A stretch of 64,000 nt of DNA from Afipia sp. (GTDB lineage: Bacteria; Pseudomonadota; Alphaproteobacteria; Rhizobiales; Xanthobacteraceae), in assembly GCA_024508675.1 (NCBI GenBank), contig JANINQ010000015.1:1-64000 (forward strand), given 5' to 3'. The notes beneath the pieces are model-generated. The model was not told the DNA's origin. It did no database searches and was given only the letters and a program-made list of their open reading frames with translations. This document shows positions 26,352 to 35,338 of this stretch, piece by piece; position 1 is the stretch's first letter; each line of letters begins with the position of its first letter. Both the position numbers and the translations under genes were made by a program.

Positions 26352-27016
26352 TTCAACAGATCTCCGCCCATGCCGCGCTGACGCGCGCTTTCCTCGATGT
26401 TCGCCGCCTTCTCGATGGCGATCTTGCGCGACTCCTCGTCGACATACTCACTGTTGGCGAGCTGCTCGCCGACGACGTCGATTTCGGACACGTCCTTGAG
26501 ACGCTCCGGCCACTCGCCGGTCTTGAGGCACATGATACAGCGCACGATTTCCGCCGCGCCCTGCATCAGCACCAGCGCGCCGGCGAGCGGGATCATGAAC
26601 TTGAACTGCCAGACCGGAGGGCCGTCGGCGGTGACGTTGGAATGCTCGTTGATACGCCATGAGGCGACGGCGTAGTCCCAGCCTGCATAAACCAGCGCGG
26701 CGATGCCGGGCAGGAAGAAGACGATGTAGAGAACGAGATCGAGCGTCGCCTGACGGCGCGGCTTCATCGAACTGTAGAGAAAGTCGCCGCGTACATGGCC
26801 GTTCTGCGCCAGCGTGTAGGCGCCGGCGATCATGAACAGCGTACCGTACATCATGTTCGAGGCATCGAAGATCCATGCCGTCGGCATGTTCAGCATATAC
26901 CGCTTGAAGACCTCGGCGCAGACCAGAAGCATCAGGCCGACGATCAGCCATGCTGCAGCCTTGCCGGTCCACGTACTAATTTCATCGATTGTGTGCAGCA
27001 CACGTTGCGCGCTCAT
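26348..27016 (-). CDS. TRAP transporter small permease (DctQ)
   Basis: This 222-residue membrane protein has four helices in the DctQ pattern. WTGKAAAWLIVGLMLLVCAE is helix 1, then AWIFDASNMMYGTLFMIAGA, GHVRGDFLYSSMKPRRQ and a last helix near MIPLAGALVLMQGAAEIVRC. The C-terminal 50 residues are charged and cytoplasmic, longer than in many DctQ. It pairs with the large permease encoded directly downstream, overlapping by 4 bases. The DctP gene is upstream with 108 bases between. Confidence 0.9.
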   Translation of the reverse strand: MSAQRVLHTIDEISTWTGKAAAWLIVGLMLLVCAEVFKRYMLNMPTAWIFDASNMMYGTLFMIAGAYTLAQNGHVRGDFLYSSMKPRRQATLDLVLYIVFFLPGIAALVYAGWDYAVASWRINEHSNVTADGPPVWQFKFMIPLAGALVLMQGAAEIVRCIMCLKTGEWPERLKDVSEIDVVGEQLANSEYVDEESRKIAIEKAANIEESARQRGMGGDLLK

Positions 27017-27077
27017 GGGAAACCGTCACCCGTCAGGAAGAGATCGTAGCAATGGTGAAAACGATACAAAGCACCAC

Positions 27078-27095
27078 CCGGGATTGTCATCCCGG
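27078..27095. terminator. Intercistronic hairpin between dctP and dctQ genes
   Basis: CCGGGAT-TGTC-ATCCCGG is a 7-bp stem lying in the 108-base gap between the DctP stop and the DctQ start. On the minus strand it is followed by GTGGTGCTTTG rather than a clean T-run. It could stabilise the upstream dctP message or partly attenuate the permease genes, a common arrangement in binding-protein operons. Confidence 0.4.
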
Positions 27096-27124
27096 ATGAT
27101 GCCGTGTCCGTGCTGATTATTGCG

Positions 27125-28288
27125 TCAGGTCTTCTTCTTGGCGTTTGGCCCGAAGTAGTGGTTATAGGCCATGCGGCGGTTGGTGATCGTATCCTGCTCC
27201 CACTGCGTCGCACGCTTGGCGAAGGCAAGCTGGGATTCGACGATCTCCTTGAACAGCGGATCGGTCGCCGACTTCTTGGTGACCACTTCGTCGTAGATAT
27301 CGAGCTGCTTCTGCAGCACCGAATCCGGTGTCTTGTAGAACTTCACCTTGTCCTTGGACTGCATCTCTTCGTAGTCCTTGGAATAGCGATCGATCGCCTT
27401 CCAGGCCATGTCCTGACCAGCCGCTTCCGCCGCATTGTCGAGGATCGCGCGGATCTTCGCCGGCAGTGCGTTATACTTGTCCTTGTTGAACATGATCTCG
27501 AACTGCTCGGCGTTCTGATGATAGCTCTGCAGCATGCAGACCTTCGACACGTCCGGGAAACCGAGCACGCGGTCGGACGACGCGTTGTTGAACTCGGCTG
27601 CATCGAGCAGGCCGCGGTCCATCGCCGCGACGATTTCGCCGCCGGGCAGCGCGTTGACCGCGGCGCCCATGCCGGTGAACACGTCAATGGAAATGCCGAC
27701 GGTACGGAACTTGACGCCCTTCAGGTCATCCGCCTTCTGCACCGGCTTCTTGAACCAGCCGAGCGGCTGCGACGGCATCGGTCCATACGGGAACGAGACG
27801 ACGTTGGCGCCGATCGAGTTGTAGAGCTTTTCGAGAAGCTGCTTGCCGCCGCCGTACTTGTGCCAGGCGAGCAGCATGTTGGCGTCCATCGCATAGGCCG
27901 GACCCGAACCCCACAGCGCCAGCGCATTGCTCTTGCCGTAGTGATAGGCCAGCACGCCATGGCCGCCATCAAGCGTGCCCTTCGACACCGCTTCAAGCAA
28001 CTGGAAAGCAGGAACGACCGCGCCTGCCGGCAGCACTTCGATCTTGAGATCGCCGCCGGTCATGTCGTTGACCTTCTTGGCGTAGTCGAGCGCGTATTCG
28101 TGGAAGATGTCCTTGGCCGGCCATGTGCTCTGGAAGCGCATGTTCACCGGGCCACTCTGTGCCAGTGCCGGGGTCGCGACGGTGGCGGCGGCGCCGGCTG
28201 CAGCAACCTTCAGGAAGTTGCGGCGGCTGGAGGTCTTTTCAGCGGACATCTTGTCCACGGAGGACTTGTCTTTGTGTCGTTTGGTCAT
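27125..28288 (-). CDS. TRAP transporter substrate-binding protein (DctP family), Tat signal
   Basis: This 387-residue periplasmic binding protein starts at the ATG 28288, which has a GGGGAGAA ribosome site. The N-terminus has a twin-arginine signal (SSRRNFLKVAAAGAAATVAT, cleavage near ALA-QS). The mature part has MRFQSTWPAKDIFHEYALDY, then the conserved block GVKFRTVGISIDVFTGMGAA with the Arg that holds ligand carboxylates, and ALPGGEIVAAMDRGLLDAAE. This is the subfamily seen with keto-acid or mannitol/lactate-type ligands; the ligand is open. It is the first gene of dctP - dctQ - dctM. Confidence 0.93.
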   Translation of the reverse strand: MTKRHKDKSSVDKMSAEKTSSRRNFLKVAAAGAAATVATPALAQSGPVNMRFQSTWPAKDIFHEYALDYAKKVNDMTGGDLKIEVLPAGAVVPAFQLLEAVSKGTLDGGHGVLAYHYGKSNALALWGSGPAYAMDANMLLAWHKYGGGKQLLEKLYNSIGANVVSFPYGPMPSQPLGWFKKPVQKADDLKGVKFRTVGISIDVFTGMGAAVNALPGGEIVAAMDRGLLDAAEFNNASSDRVLGFPDVSKVCMLQSYHQNAEQFEIMFNKDKYNALPAKIRAILDNAAEAAGQDMAWKAIDRYSKDYEEMQSKDKVKFYKTPDSVLQKQLDIYDEVVTKKSATDPLFKEIVESQLAFAKRATQWEQDTITNRRMAYNHYFGPNAKKKT

Positions 28289-28513
28289 GGCGTTCTCCCC
28301 TGCTGAGCCGGCCATTTTCGAACCGGCCTTTTTTGATTGATGGCAAGACAAAGGCTTGCGGGGAGATTTGGCAAGAATGATCGGATGAATGCGACTCTTC
28401 GACGCGGCTTGTGCGCATCGCACCTAAGACTTTGGAATAAGAGTGCCGCCTTGCGTGTTAACAGACCGGCGGCCTTGCCGCGCCGCAATACGCAGCATGT
28501 GATGTCCAAGACA

Positions 28514-29929
28514 TCACGCCTCGCGCCGCGTGATCTGAAACATCGGAGAGCGATCCGGCTGCGTGGTGACCACACCCACCGGCGTCACCGGCGCGCGATC
28601 GAGCAATTCCACCTTGAACGTGCCGATCAGCTTGGCCAGCGCCAGTGTTGCTTCGGTCAATGCGAACTGCGCCCCGATGCAGACGCGAGGTCCGACGCCG
28701 AACGGCAGATAGGCGAAACGATCCGGCGGCGGATTGCCTGGCAGGAAACGCGACGGCCGGAAGGCATTGGGCTGGTCCCACAGCTTTTCATGGCGATGCA
28801 GCAGCCACGGCGAGATCAGCACCACGTCTTTTTTCGCGATGTCCGCCCCCGGCACCGAGTCAGGCCCCGCCGCAGCGCGCACGATCAGGAATGCCGGCGG
28901 ATAAAGCCTCATGGTCTCGTCGAGAACGGCGCGGGTGAACGTCAGACGCGCCGCATCAAGCGTTCCGCCCGCCATCGCGATTTTCGCTTCTGCCGCCAGC
29001 TCTTCCTGCGTCGCGGGATCGAGCGACAGCAAGTAGAGCGACCAGAACAGCGCCGTCGCCGTGGTCTCATGGCCTGCGAGGATCATGGTCGAGACCTGAT
29101 CGCCAAGCTGCTCGTCGGTGAAGGCTTCACCGGTTTCCGGATCGCGCGCCGCCACCATCAGGTCGAACAGATCGCGCGGCGCGGCCTCGCCCGCGTCCGC
29201 CGTGTTTGCCATTTTGCTTGCCATGGCGCGGCGTTCGGCAATCAGGGTCTGCATGAAGCGGGTCCAGCGCCGCCGGAACAGGGCGCGGGAAATGTCCTGC
29301 GGGCTCGGCCAGCCCGGCGGCAACAAAAGATCAAAGAAGCGCGGCTGCGCAAGGCGATCGCCATATTCATTGACGAAGCCGCGCAGCGCCGCACCGTGCT
29401 TTTCGATCTCGAACGAAAACATCGTGCGCCCGGCAATATCGAGCGCGAGGCGCTGCATGGCTTCGCGCAGATCGACCGGCACGCCGGTCTGTGCGCGCAA
29501 GGCATCGATCGCGTCGTCCGTTGCCGCCAGCATGTGCGGGACAAGCAGCGGGATCGCACGCGGCGCGAAAGCAGGCGCCAGCGTGCGGCGCTGGTTTTTC
29601 CAGGCCTTGCCCTCGGCCAGCAACAGTCCTTCGCCCAGGATCGGCCGCAGCACCCGGAAGGCGGCAGGCGTGCGGGTATAGTTCTCGTAATTCTCGACAA
29701 GGATATGCCGGATCGCATCCGGCGTATTGAGAATGAAACTGCTGCGGCCGAAAAAGCGGCCCTTGACGATGTCTTCCTCGTAAGCGCGCGGACCCCAGCT
29801 TGCGATGGCATTGCTGCGGATCAGGGCCAGCCGCCCGAGCGCCGTCAGATCGTCCGGCGCCAGCGGCGGGCGCGGCGGAACGAGCGGCGCACGCCCGGCA
29901 GGCATGTCCATGATTTCAGCAATGCTCAT
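28514..29929 (-). CDS. Cytochrome P450
   Basis: This 471-residue soluble P450 has the I-helix AGHETTATALFWSLYLLSLD (oxygen-binding AGxxT at about 285-290), the K-helix ExxR in DETMRLYPP (E338/R341), and the PxxFxPxR region FRPSRFLPGNP. The haem loop is FGVGPRVCIGAQFAL with the Cys ligand at 417. No ferredoxin or reductase gene is adjacent, so its electron donor must be elsewhere. The pattern is closer to fatty-acid-type (CYP4/CYP102-like) than to camphor-type P450s. The ATG at 29929 is used. It lies between the TRAP operon and an orphan Bug-type binding protein, all on the same strand. Confidence 0.95.
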   Translation of the reverse strand: MSIAEIMDMPAGRAPLVPPRPPLAPDDLTALGRLALIRSNAIASWGPRAYEEDIVKGRFFGRSSFILNTPDAIRHILVENYENYTRTPAAFRVLRPILGEGLLLAEGKAWKNQRRTLAPAFAPRAIPLLVPHMLAATDDAIDALRAQTGVPVDLREAMQRLALDIAGRTMFSFEIEKHGAALRGFVNEYGDRLAQPRFFDLLLPPGWPSPQDISRALFRRRWTRFMQTLIAERRAMASKMANTADAGEAAPRDLFDLMVAARDPETGEAFTDEQLGDQVSTMILAGHETTATALFWSLYLLSLDPATQEELAAEAKIAMAGGTLDAARLTFTRAVLDETMRLYPPAFLIVRAAAGPDSVPGADIAKKDVVLISPWLLHRHEKLWDQPNAFRPSRFLPGNPPPDRFAYLPFGVGPRVCIGAQFALTEATLALAKLIGTFKVELLDRAPVTPVGVVTTQPDRSPMFQITRREA

Positions 29930-30007
29930 GCGTCATCCTGTGCTCGGCAGATCATCGACTGTAACTGTGGCGCGGTCCAGGCGCACAATTCCGTTGCCGA
30001 AATTCCT

Positions 30008-30033
30008 GTCGTCCCGGCTTTCGCCGGAACGAC
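30008..30033. repeat. Palindromic repeat (GTCGTCCCGGC family)
   Basis: GTCGTCCCGGC-TTTC-GCCGGAACGAC has an 11-bp stem with one G-U-type position. It lies between the Bug-type gene and the P450 gene. Same family as 17171, 38093/38183 and 49370. Confidence 0.75.
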
Positions 30034-30049
30034 CACTTTTTTGAGTTGC

Positions 30050-31027
30050 TCAATTCGCCGTCGCGCCGGACGCCTTGACCACTTCGGCCCATTTGGCGCG
30101 CTCCGCAGCGATGAAGGCGGTGAACTGATCCGGCGTCATCGGGGACGGCACCGCGCCGATGTCCGTGAGTTTGGTCACGTTCTCCGGCATCTGCAGGATG
30201 CGCTTCACCTCGGCCGCCATCTTCTCGACGATCGGCCGCGGCGTGCCGGCCGGGGCGAACAGCCCGTGCCATGACGTGGCGTCAAATCCCTTGATCGTAT
30301 CGGCAATCGGCGGGACATCCGGCGCGGTCGGAGACCGTTCGGGGCTGGTAACGCCAAGCGCGCGCACCGTCCCCGCTCTCGCCTGCGGCCACGCCAGCGT
30401 AATGTTGTCGAAGGCGAGATCGATATGGCCGCCGGTGAGATTCTGCATGATCTCGTTGGAGGACCGATAGGGCACGTGGGTCATCCGGGTGCCGGTCGCG
30501 ATCTTGAACAACTCTGCCGCCAGATGAATCGAGGTGCCGACACCGGACGAGCCGTAGTTCAGCTTGTCGGGATTGGCTTTCACATAAGCGACAAACTCCG
30601 CGACGTTCTTCGCCGGCAGCGAATTCTTCACCACCAGCATGTTCGGCAGCCGTGCAATCAGCGACACCGGCTGAAAATCCTTCGCCGCATCGAAGGTCAG
30701 ATTGGAATAGAGCGTCGGGTTGATGGCGTGGGTGCTAACGGTGCCGAGCAGCAAGGTGTAACCGTCGCTGGGCGCTTTCGCGACCGCAGCCGCACCGATA
30801 TTGCCACCCGCACCGCCGCGATTTTCGACCACGAAGGTCTGGCCGAATGTTGTTTGCATGTGGCTGGCGAGCAGGCGCGCGAACAGATCGGCGGTACCGC
30901 CAGCGGTGAACGGCACGATGATCGTGACATTCCGCGATGGCCAGGCATCCTGCGCAACGCTGTGTGACGACGTCTGAAAAACAAGGCAAAGCGCCGCGAG
31001 TGCGGCGGCAACAAAACGCATGGTCAT
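30050..31027 (-). CDS. Tripartite tricarboxylate-type (Bug family) substrate-binding protein
   Basis: This 325-residue periplasmic protein has a signal peptide (MTMRFVAAALAALCLVFQTS, cleavage near HSVA-QD). The Bug signatures are WPSRNVTIIVPFTAGGTADL near the N-terminus, GAAAVAKAPSDGYTLLLGT, and NYGSSGVGTSIHLAAELFK. Bug proteins bind carboxylates or aromatic acids for TctAB permeases or as sensors. No tctA or tctB gene is near, which is common for this family. It could feed another transporter or a two-component system. The ATG at 31027 has GGGAGAA just upstream. Confidence 0.93.
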   Translation of the reverse strand: MTMRFVAAALAALCLVFQTSSHSVAQDAWPSRNVTIIVPFTAGGTADLFARLLASHMQTTFGQTFVVENRGGAGGNIGAAAVAKAPSDGYTLLLGTVSTHAINPTLYSNLTFDAAKDFQPVSLIARLPNMLVVKNSLPAKNVAEFVAYVKANPDKLNYGSSGVGTSIHLAAELFKIATGTRMTHVPYRSSNEIMQNLTGGHIDLAFDNITLAWPQARAGTVRALGVTSPERSPTAPDVPPIADTIKGFDATSWHGLFAPAGTPRPIVEKMAAEVKRILQMPENVTKLTDIGAVPSPMTPDQFTAFIAAERAKWAEVVKASGATAN

Positions 31028-31149
31028 TCTCCCTGATGCGCGCTCATGACGCCGGGTGAAGACGGCTGCCTGACCGCGCTTGTTTTTAGTCCGGCCATTT
31101 CGGCACAGGCCGAGGGAGAGCGCAATGGTGCGCGGTCAGCGGGCGCGGA

Positions 31150-31404
31150 TCAGCATCCGCGGCAGATGCTTCTGATCTGGCGCGACAGCGCCGCATCTTC
31201 CGCCTTCACGCGCTCCGGCGGGATGTTGGTCTTCTGCTTTGCGTCGGCTTCGGCTTTTTTCGCCTCAAGCGCCTTGGCCTGACGATCGTAGCAGGCCTCG
31301 CGCTCCGGCTTTGCATTGATGAAGCGGCACTGTTCGACCTTCGCAAACGCCGGTCCAATTCCCGCAAGCGCGGCCAGCAACAATGCAATCGGCAGACGTT
31401 TCAT
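31150..31404 (-). CDS. Small secreted Cys-containing protein (84 aa)
   Basis: I do not recognise a family. The 84 residues begin with a clear signal peptide (MKRLPIALLLAALAGIGPAF, cleavage near FA-KV). The mature protein of about 63 residues has VEQCRFINAKPEREACYDRQ and a charged helix of Ala, Lys and Glu. It ends in RQIRSICRGC, giving five cysteines in all. The C-x-F-x(9)-C-Y-D-R-Q layout resembles many short periplasmic proteins of rhizobia. The ATG at 31404 is chosen for the signal peptide; an upstream ATG at 31434 is less likely. It is followed upstream by tRNA-Thr on the same strand. Confidence 0.65.
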   Translation of the reverse strand: MKRLPIALLLAALAGIGPAFAKVEQCRFINAKPEREACYDRQAKALEAKKAEADAKQKTNIPPERVKAEDAALSRQIRSICRGC

Positions 31405-31474
31405 CGGACTGATGCCTTCGATATGCGAGGCCACTTGGGGGAGTGCTGTGCCGGTCCCTAGGATCGGAAAAAAG

Positions 31475-31550
31475 TGGTGCCGCCTATAGGATTCGAACCT
31501 ACGACCCCATCATTACGAATGATGTGCTCTACCAGCTGAGCTAAGGCGGC
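31475..31550 (-). tRNA. tRNA-Thr (anticodon CGT)
   Basis: This 76-base cloverleaf is on the minus strand with CCA encoded. Acceptor GCCGCCT pairs with AGGCGGC, the D arm is GCTCAGCTGGTAGAGC, and the anticodon stem CATCA/TGATG has loop TTCGTAA with anticodon CGT. The T arm is GTAGGTTCGAATCCTAT. A run of six T residues on the minus strand (31468-31474 region) follows almost at once and may end the transcript. Confidence 0.95.
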
Positions 31551-31666
31551 GAAACGCGAAATCGGTATCCGCACCTGATACTTGCCAGCGCCCCGCTTTG
31601 CAACATCGCAGGGCGTTTTTGTCAGGCTCGGTCAGGTCCGTGATGAAAATGCCATCGATGTCCTAA

Positions 31667-33334
31667 TCAACTGACAAGACGGGATAAAAATCCCTTCCAG
31701 CCGCCCGGCTGTGTCTGTTCCGGGCGCTCCGGATCGTCATATTCGTCATGGATCACCTCATCGGCGACGCCCGGATCGTCGGGCGCGCGGATAATGGGGA
31801 TCACAGCCGGGATTCGCGGCGCATCCGGCTTTTCAATGTCGCGGCGCGGACGGAACACCGGCGGCGGAACGTCGGCAGCTACTGGCGCCGCAGAAGACGG
31901 CTGGGTAGCGGGCGTCTCTGCGGCCGGCGGAGGTTCGTTGTCCTGCGATGCCGCAGGCGGCGGCAGCGGCGCGGCGGGCGTCACATCCAGCGGAGCGGGC
32001 AAGGCAGGCTCTTCCGCGATTTCGGCCTCCAGCACCGGAGGCTTCTCGGAAGGAAGCGCGGCCACCGGCGTCAGCCACTGAAATGCATCGAGGCGTCCGG
32101 TCACCGGCGATACCGGCCGCCAGCGTTCGGACACGTATCCATCCGCCGTCCAGGCCGGATCGAGCGCTGCGCGCACCGCCCGCTGCATCCAGATCCGCGC
32201 ATTTCCGCTCTCGCCGTGCTCGGCGCGTTCAAGCTCCGCCATCAGTATGGCAACGCGCTGTGTCGGCGCTTCGATAAATGGCGCAAGCGCCTCGCGGGCG
32301 CGGGCGAATTCTCCGGCATCGATGGCGGCGCGCGCCACGGCCAGCGCACCCTCGATATGTCCCGGTACTTTTGCTGCGAGCTTCTCGACACGGCTCAACC
32401 GATTGAGCGCGGAGTCCCCGAGACGCACATGCGCATAGGCATCGGCGAGATCAGGATGCGGCTGCGCGACCCATGCGGCTTCGATCACCTGCATGGCGCG
32501 ACGGGTCTGGTTGTTCTCGCTGAGAAACTTCGCCGCCAGCGTCGCGGCAGGCACCAGTGTCGGCGCGAGTTTCACCGCCTCCATCGCGCTGGCGCGCGAC
32601 CTGTCGCGGTCGGACGTTTCCAGATCGAGCGCACGCGCCGTCAGAAGAACGCCGCGCTGGCGCTTGTACGGCGCGGGATCGATCAGCCCCGCCGCCAGAT
32701 TATTTTCAAGAATGTTCAGCGCGCCGTCCCAGTCGCCCTTGCTGCAGCGGAAACCAAGAACCGCATGCGACGCCCAGGCGGAGGCCGGTGCTGTCTTCAA
32801 GGCCTCCTCCGCGAGCGCAACTGCCGAATAGGCATCGTCACGGCGCTGCGCCTCGACAAACAAACCGCGCAAGCCGAGCAGCCGCGTGTCCTTGCGCTCC
32901 GCCATGGCATGGAATGCGCGCTGCGCGCCTTCGCTATCGCCGTGAAGCTGAGCCGTTTGCGCCTGCAGCAGCATTGCCAGCGGGTCCTGATGTGCGAGAC
33001 GCTTTGCCACATCGGCATGGCGCCGCGCGGCGAAATAATCGCCGGTGCCGATGGCGATCAGGCCCTGCGTAACGGCGTTGCGTCCTTTCGCCTGACGGCG
33101 CTCACGGCGAAGTTTTCGCAAGCGCTCTGGCGCGCGCAGAAAACTGCGGATGATGGCCCAGGCCAGCATCGCCGCGCAGACAGCCAGCAGCAGCGCCAGC
33201 GCCAGCACCGGCAAGGACGTGTCGATGCGCCAGTGGCTCCACGACAGCGTGACATCGCCGGTCTGATCGGCAATCACGGCGGCGCCGAGCGCGACAACAC
33301 CGACCATAAACAGGAACAGGATAATCCGGATCAT
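31667..33334 (-). CDS. hemY: HemY-like membrane TPR protein
   Basis: This 555-residue protein has two N-terminal membrane helices (about 3-23 and 42-68) with the HemY_N region between and after them (DQTGDVTLSWSHWRIDTSLP, LRKLRRERRQAKGRNAVTQG). A long helical TPR-like domain to about residue 430 follows, then a disordered Pro/Ala/Glu tail. This HemY is the membrane protein encoded with hem genes in proteobacteria, not the Bacillus oxidase. It is thought to help organise late haem synthesis. Its start is 8 bases after the mitofilin-like stop, so hemD - mitofilin-like - hemY form one operon. Confidence 0.9.
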   Translation of the reverse strand: MIRIILFLFMVGVVALGAAVIADQTGDVTLSWSHWRIDTSLPVLALALLLAVCAAMLAWAIIRSFLRAPERLRKLRRERRQAKGRNAVTQGLIAIGTGDYFAARRHADVAKRLAHQDPLAMLLQAQTAQLHGDSEGAQRAFHAMAERKDTRLLGLRGLFVEAQRRDDAYSAVALAEEALKTAPASAWASHAVLGFRCSKGDWDGALNILENNLAAGLIDPAPYKRQRGVLLTARALDLETSDRDRSRASAMEAVKLAPTLVPAATLAAKFLSENNQTRRAMQVIEAAWVAQPHPDLADAYAHVRLGDSALNRLSRVEKLAAKVPGHIEGALAVARAAIDAGEFARAREALAPFIEAPTQRVAILMAELERAEHGESGNARIWMQRAVRAALDPAWTADGYVSERWRPVSPVTGRLDAFQWLTPVAALPSEKPPVLEAEIAEEPALPAPLDVTPAAPLPPPAASQDNEPPPAAETPATQPSSAAPVAADVPPPVFRPRRDIEKPDAPRIPAVIPIIRAPDDPGVADEVIHDEYDDPERPEQTQPGGWKGFLSRLVS

Positions 33335-33342
33335 GCCATGTC

Positions 33343-34530
33343 CTATCGCGCCGGTTTAGAAAGCGCGGCTATCGTTTCCGACGTGAACTGCCGCGACGCG
33401 GCCAGCGCGGCTTCGCGGGCATCAACCTTTGCAAGCCAGGCCTGAACCGGTGCACGGTCGGATGCGGACAGTTGCAGCAGTTCGCGCTTCGCCTCGGCTA
33501 CATCGTCACGCTGCGCGGCAGATGTTGCGCGTGCCAGAATGCCGGCATTGCCGCTGGCAGCAGCATCGGTGCGCTGAATGCGCACCAGCTTCGCGGCACT
33601 TTGCTGCAGGCGCTCCACCATGCCGGATGGCGCAGGCTGCGGCTCCGGCTTCGGCGCAAGCTTCGGCAACAGCGGAAGAAGTTCACGGCTCAGTGCACGC
33701 GCGGTCGGAACACCGGATGCGGCGAACGCATCAAGCGGCTTCAGCAGATCGCTGTCGCCGCCCGCGGAACGCACCGCCGCGAGCGCCGCTGCATATGGTT
33801 CGCCCTGACGCACGGCTGCATCGAGTGCGGTCGCCGCCGCCATGCGGCGCACAGCCGGATCTTCTGCGGGCTGCGGCGGCGGAGATGGCGCGGCGGCTGC
33901 CGCAGTGAGCGCTGCAGCGGCACGTTCAATCTTGCCGATACGTTCCTCGAGCGCCGACGTATCGACCGACACCGACGGCTGCGTCATCACGCCTTGCGGC
34001 GATGCCGACTTGATCTCGCTGAGCGCGGCGGCGACCTTCTCGCTTTGCCCGCGCGCGGCAGCAACGTCGCCGCGCAGCGACGCCAGCGATTTCTCCACCG
34101 CATCGAGACGTGTCACGAGCGCGGGATCGGTGGCTGGCCTCGGTGCAGGAACAGGCTTCGCTGCATCGGATTCCACTTTCGCCAGACGTGCACCGAACGC
34201 ATCGACATCGCTCTTGCTGACAAGATCGGCCGGCAGCTTCGGCGGCGGCACATCAAGCCAGCCGGTTGACTTTGCCACGCCGAGCACCAGTGCTGCGGCC
34301 GCAGCACTGGTTAGTGCTGACAGCAGAATCGATGGGGCACGCGAAGGAGCCTTCGGCGCGGAGGACGGCCCGGGACTCTCGGAAGCGGGCTTGTCCGTCT
34401 CATTCGGCTCGGCAGATGCATCGGACGCAGGCGTGCTTTCGGACACATCGGATGCGGTCAGTTCGATGGTCGGCGGCGGCCGTTTTGCGGCATCGCTGCT
34501 CCCGGCCTTGTCTTGCTTGTCATCGTCCAT
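33343..34530 (-). CDS. Mitofilin-like membrane protein (COG4223 type)
   Basis: This 395-residue protein starts at the ATG 34530, which has an AGGGAG ribosome site. The first 75 residues are Ser/Asp/Pro-rich and cytoplasmic. One membrane helix follows (SILLSALTSAAAAALVLGVA), then a coiled-coil periplasmic region (RLDAVEKSLASLRGDVAAAR) and a C-terminal helical domain resembling mitofilin/Mic60 (ALSRELLPLLPKLAPKPEPQ and after). Alphaproteobacterial mitofilin is encoded next to haem genes, as here. It shapes invaginated membranes in related bacteria. It lies between hemD (61-base gap) and hemY (8-base gap). Confidence 0.88.
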   Translation of the reverse strand: MDDDKQDKAGSSDAAKRPPPTIELTASDVSESTPASDASAEPNETDKPASESPGPSSAPKAPSRAPSILLSALTSAAAAALVLGVAKSTGWLDVPPPKLPADLVSKSDVDAFGARLAKVESDAAKPVPAPRPATDPALVTRLDAVEKSLASLRGDVAAARGQSEKVAAALSEIKSASPQGVMTQPSVSVDTSALEERIGKIERAAAALTAAAAAPSPPPQPAEDPAVRRMAAATALDAAVRQGEPYAAALAAVRSAGGDSDLLKPLDAFAASGVPTARALSRELLPLLPKLAPKPEPQPAPSGMVERLQQSAAKLVRIQRTDAAASGNAGILARATSAAQRDDVAEAKRELLQLSASDRAPVQAWLAKVDAREAALAASRQFTSETIAALSKPAR

Positions 34531-34591
34531 CGCGCACTCCCTGCGTACCGGCGCGCACACTAGCAGATTCTGTCGGCTCCGCCCGCTCCAA

Positions 34592-35338
34592 TTAAGCGGA
34601 CGATGCCTTAACCATTCTGTCCACCACAGCGAGCAGGGCTTTTTCGTCCGGCGCGCGCGCCGCAGTCACCTGCGTCGCGCCCGCCTCCCGCAAAACCCCG
34701 GCAACAGCCTCGGAGATGCAACATTGCGGCAAAGCCAAGGCGGAAATCTCGACGCCATCGGTCCGCGCCGCTTCAACATAAGCGCGCGCGCTGCGGCGGG
34801 AATAATGCATCACGGCGTCGATCTTGCCTGCACGAAATGCATCGCTGACGGCATCGGAAAAACCCGCCACCGGTATCATGCGATAGGCCGTGTGCGTCAC
34901 CACCGTGAAACCGCGCGTACCAAGCTCACCACCAAGATCGCGCGTCAGATCGGCGCCCGCGAGATAACATAGCGCAGCTTTCTTTTTCAGTTTGCCTGCT
35001 GCCGCGCTCTCTAAAATGCGCTCGCGCAGCGATATAGCATCGCCATCCGCGATCGTGATGTTGGTGAAGCCCGCATCTCGCGCGACCTGCGCGGTATGAC
35101 CGCCCACCGCAAAGACCGGGAGCAGCATCAGCCGCGGACGCGCCGCGTGATTTTCAATGGCGCGGACGGCATTGGCGCTGCTCAGGATCACCGCATCGAA
35201 GGCAGTCCCACCGTCATCATCGAATGCGACAGGTTCAAACCGCAGCATCGGCGACAGCAGCACGTCATGGCCCCGCGCCTTGAGGGCCGCGGCGGTTTTC
35301 GCGTTATCCGGCGCCGGACGTGTGACAAGAATGGCCAT
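34592..35338 (-). CDS. hemD: Uroporphyrinogen-III synthase
   Basis: This 248-residue enzyme cyclises hydroxymethylbilane to uroporphyrinogen III in tetrapyrrole synthesis. The family is poorly conserved. Recognisable parts are the start MAILVTRPAPDNAKTAAALK, VILSSANAVRAIENHAARPR, LPVFAVGGHTAQVARDAGF, and CYLAGADLTRDLGGELGTRG in the second domain. YSRRSARAYVEAARTDGVE is also typical. The context with mitofilin-like and hemY genes supports the call. The usual hemC partner is not between hemD and tsaD. The ATG at 35338 follows directly after a TAA of a short upstream frame. Confidence 0.9.
   Translation of the reverse strand: MAILVTRPAPDNAKTAAALKARGHDVLLSPMLRFEPVAFDDDGGTAFDAVILSSANAVRAIENHAARPRLMLLPVFAVGGHTAQVARDAGFTNITIADGDAISLRERILESAAAGKLKKKAALCYLAGADLTRDLGGELGTRGFTVVTHTAYRMIPVAGFSDAVSDAFRAGKIDAVMHYSRRSARAYVEAARTDGVEISALALPQCCISEAVAGVLREAGATQVTAARAPDEKALLAVVDRMVKASSA

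Noticed and set aside
28337-30274. 645-codon plus-strand open frame
   Set aside because: Arg/His-rich shadow of the P450 gene, typical of GC-rich DNA; no motif or ribosome site.
31748-33445. 565-codon plus-strand open frame
   Set aside because: Antisense shadow of hemY with Arg-rich, non-protein-like composition.
34590-34609. TTAAGCGGACGATGCCTTAA as a CtrA box
   Set aside because: The spacing between halves is 12 bases, not 7, and it lies at the end of hemD rather than in a promoter.
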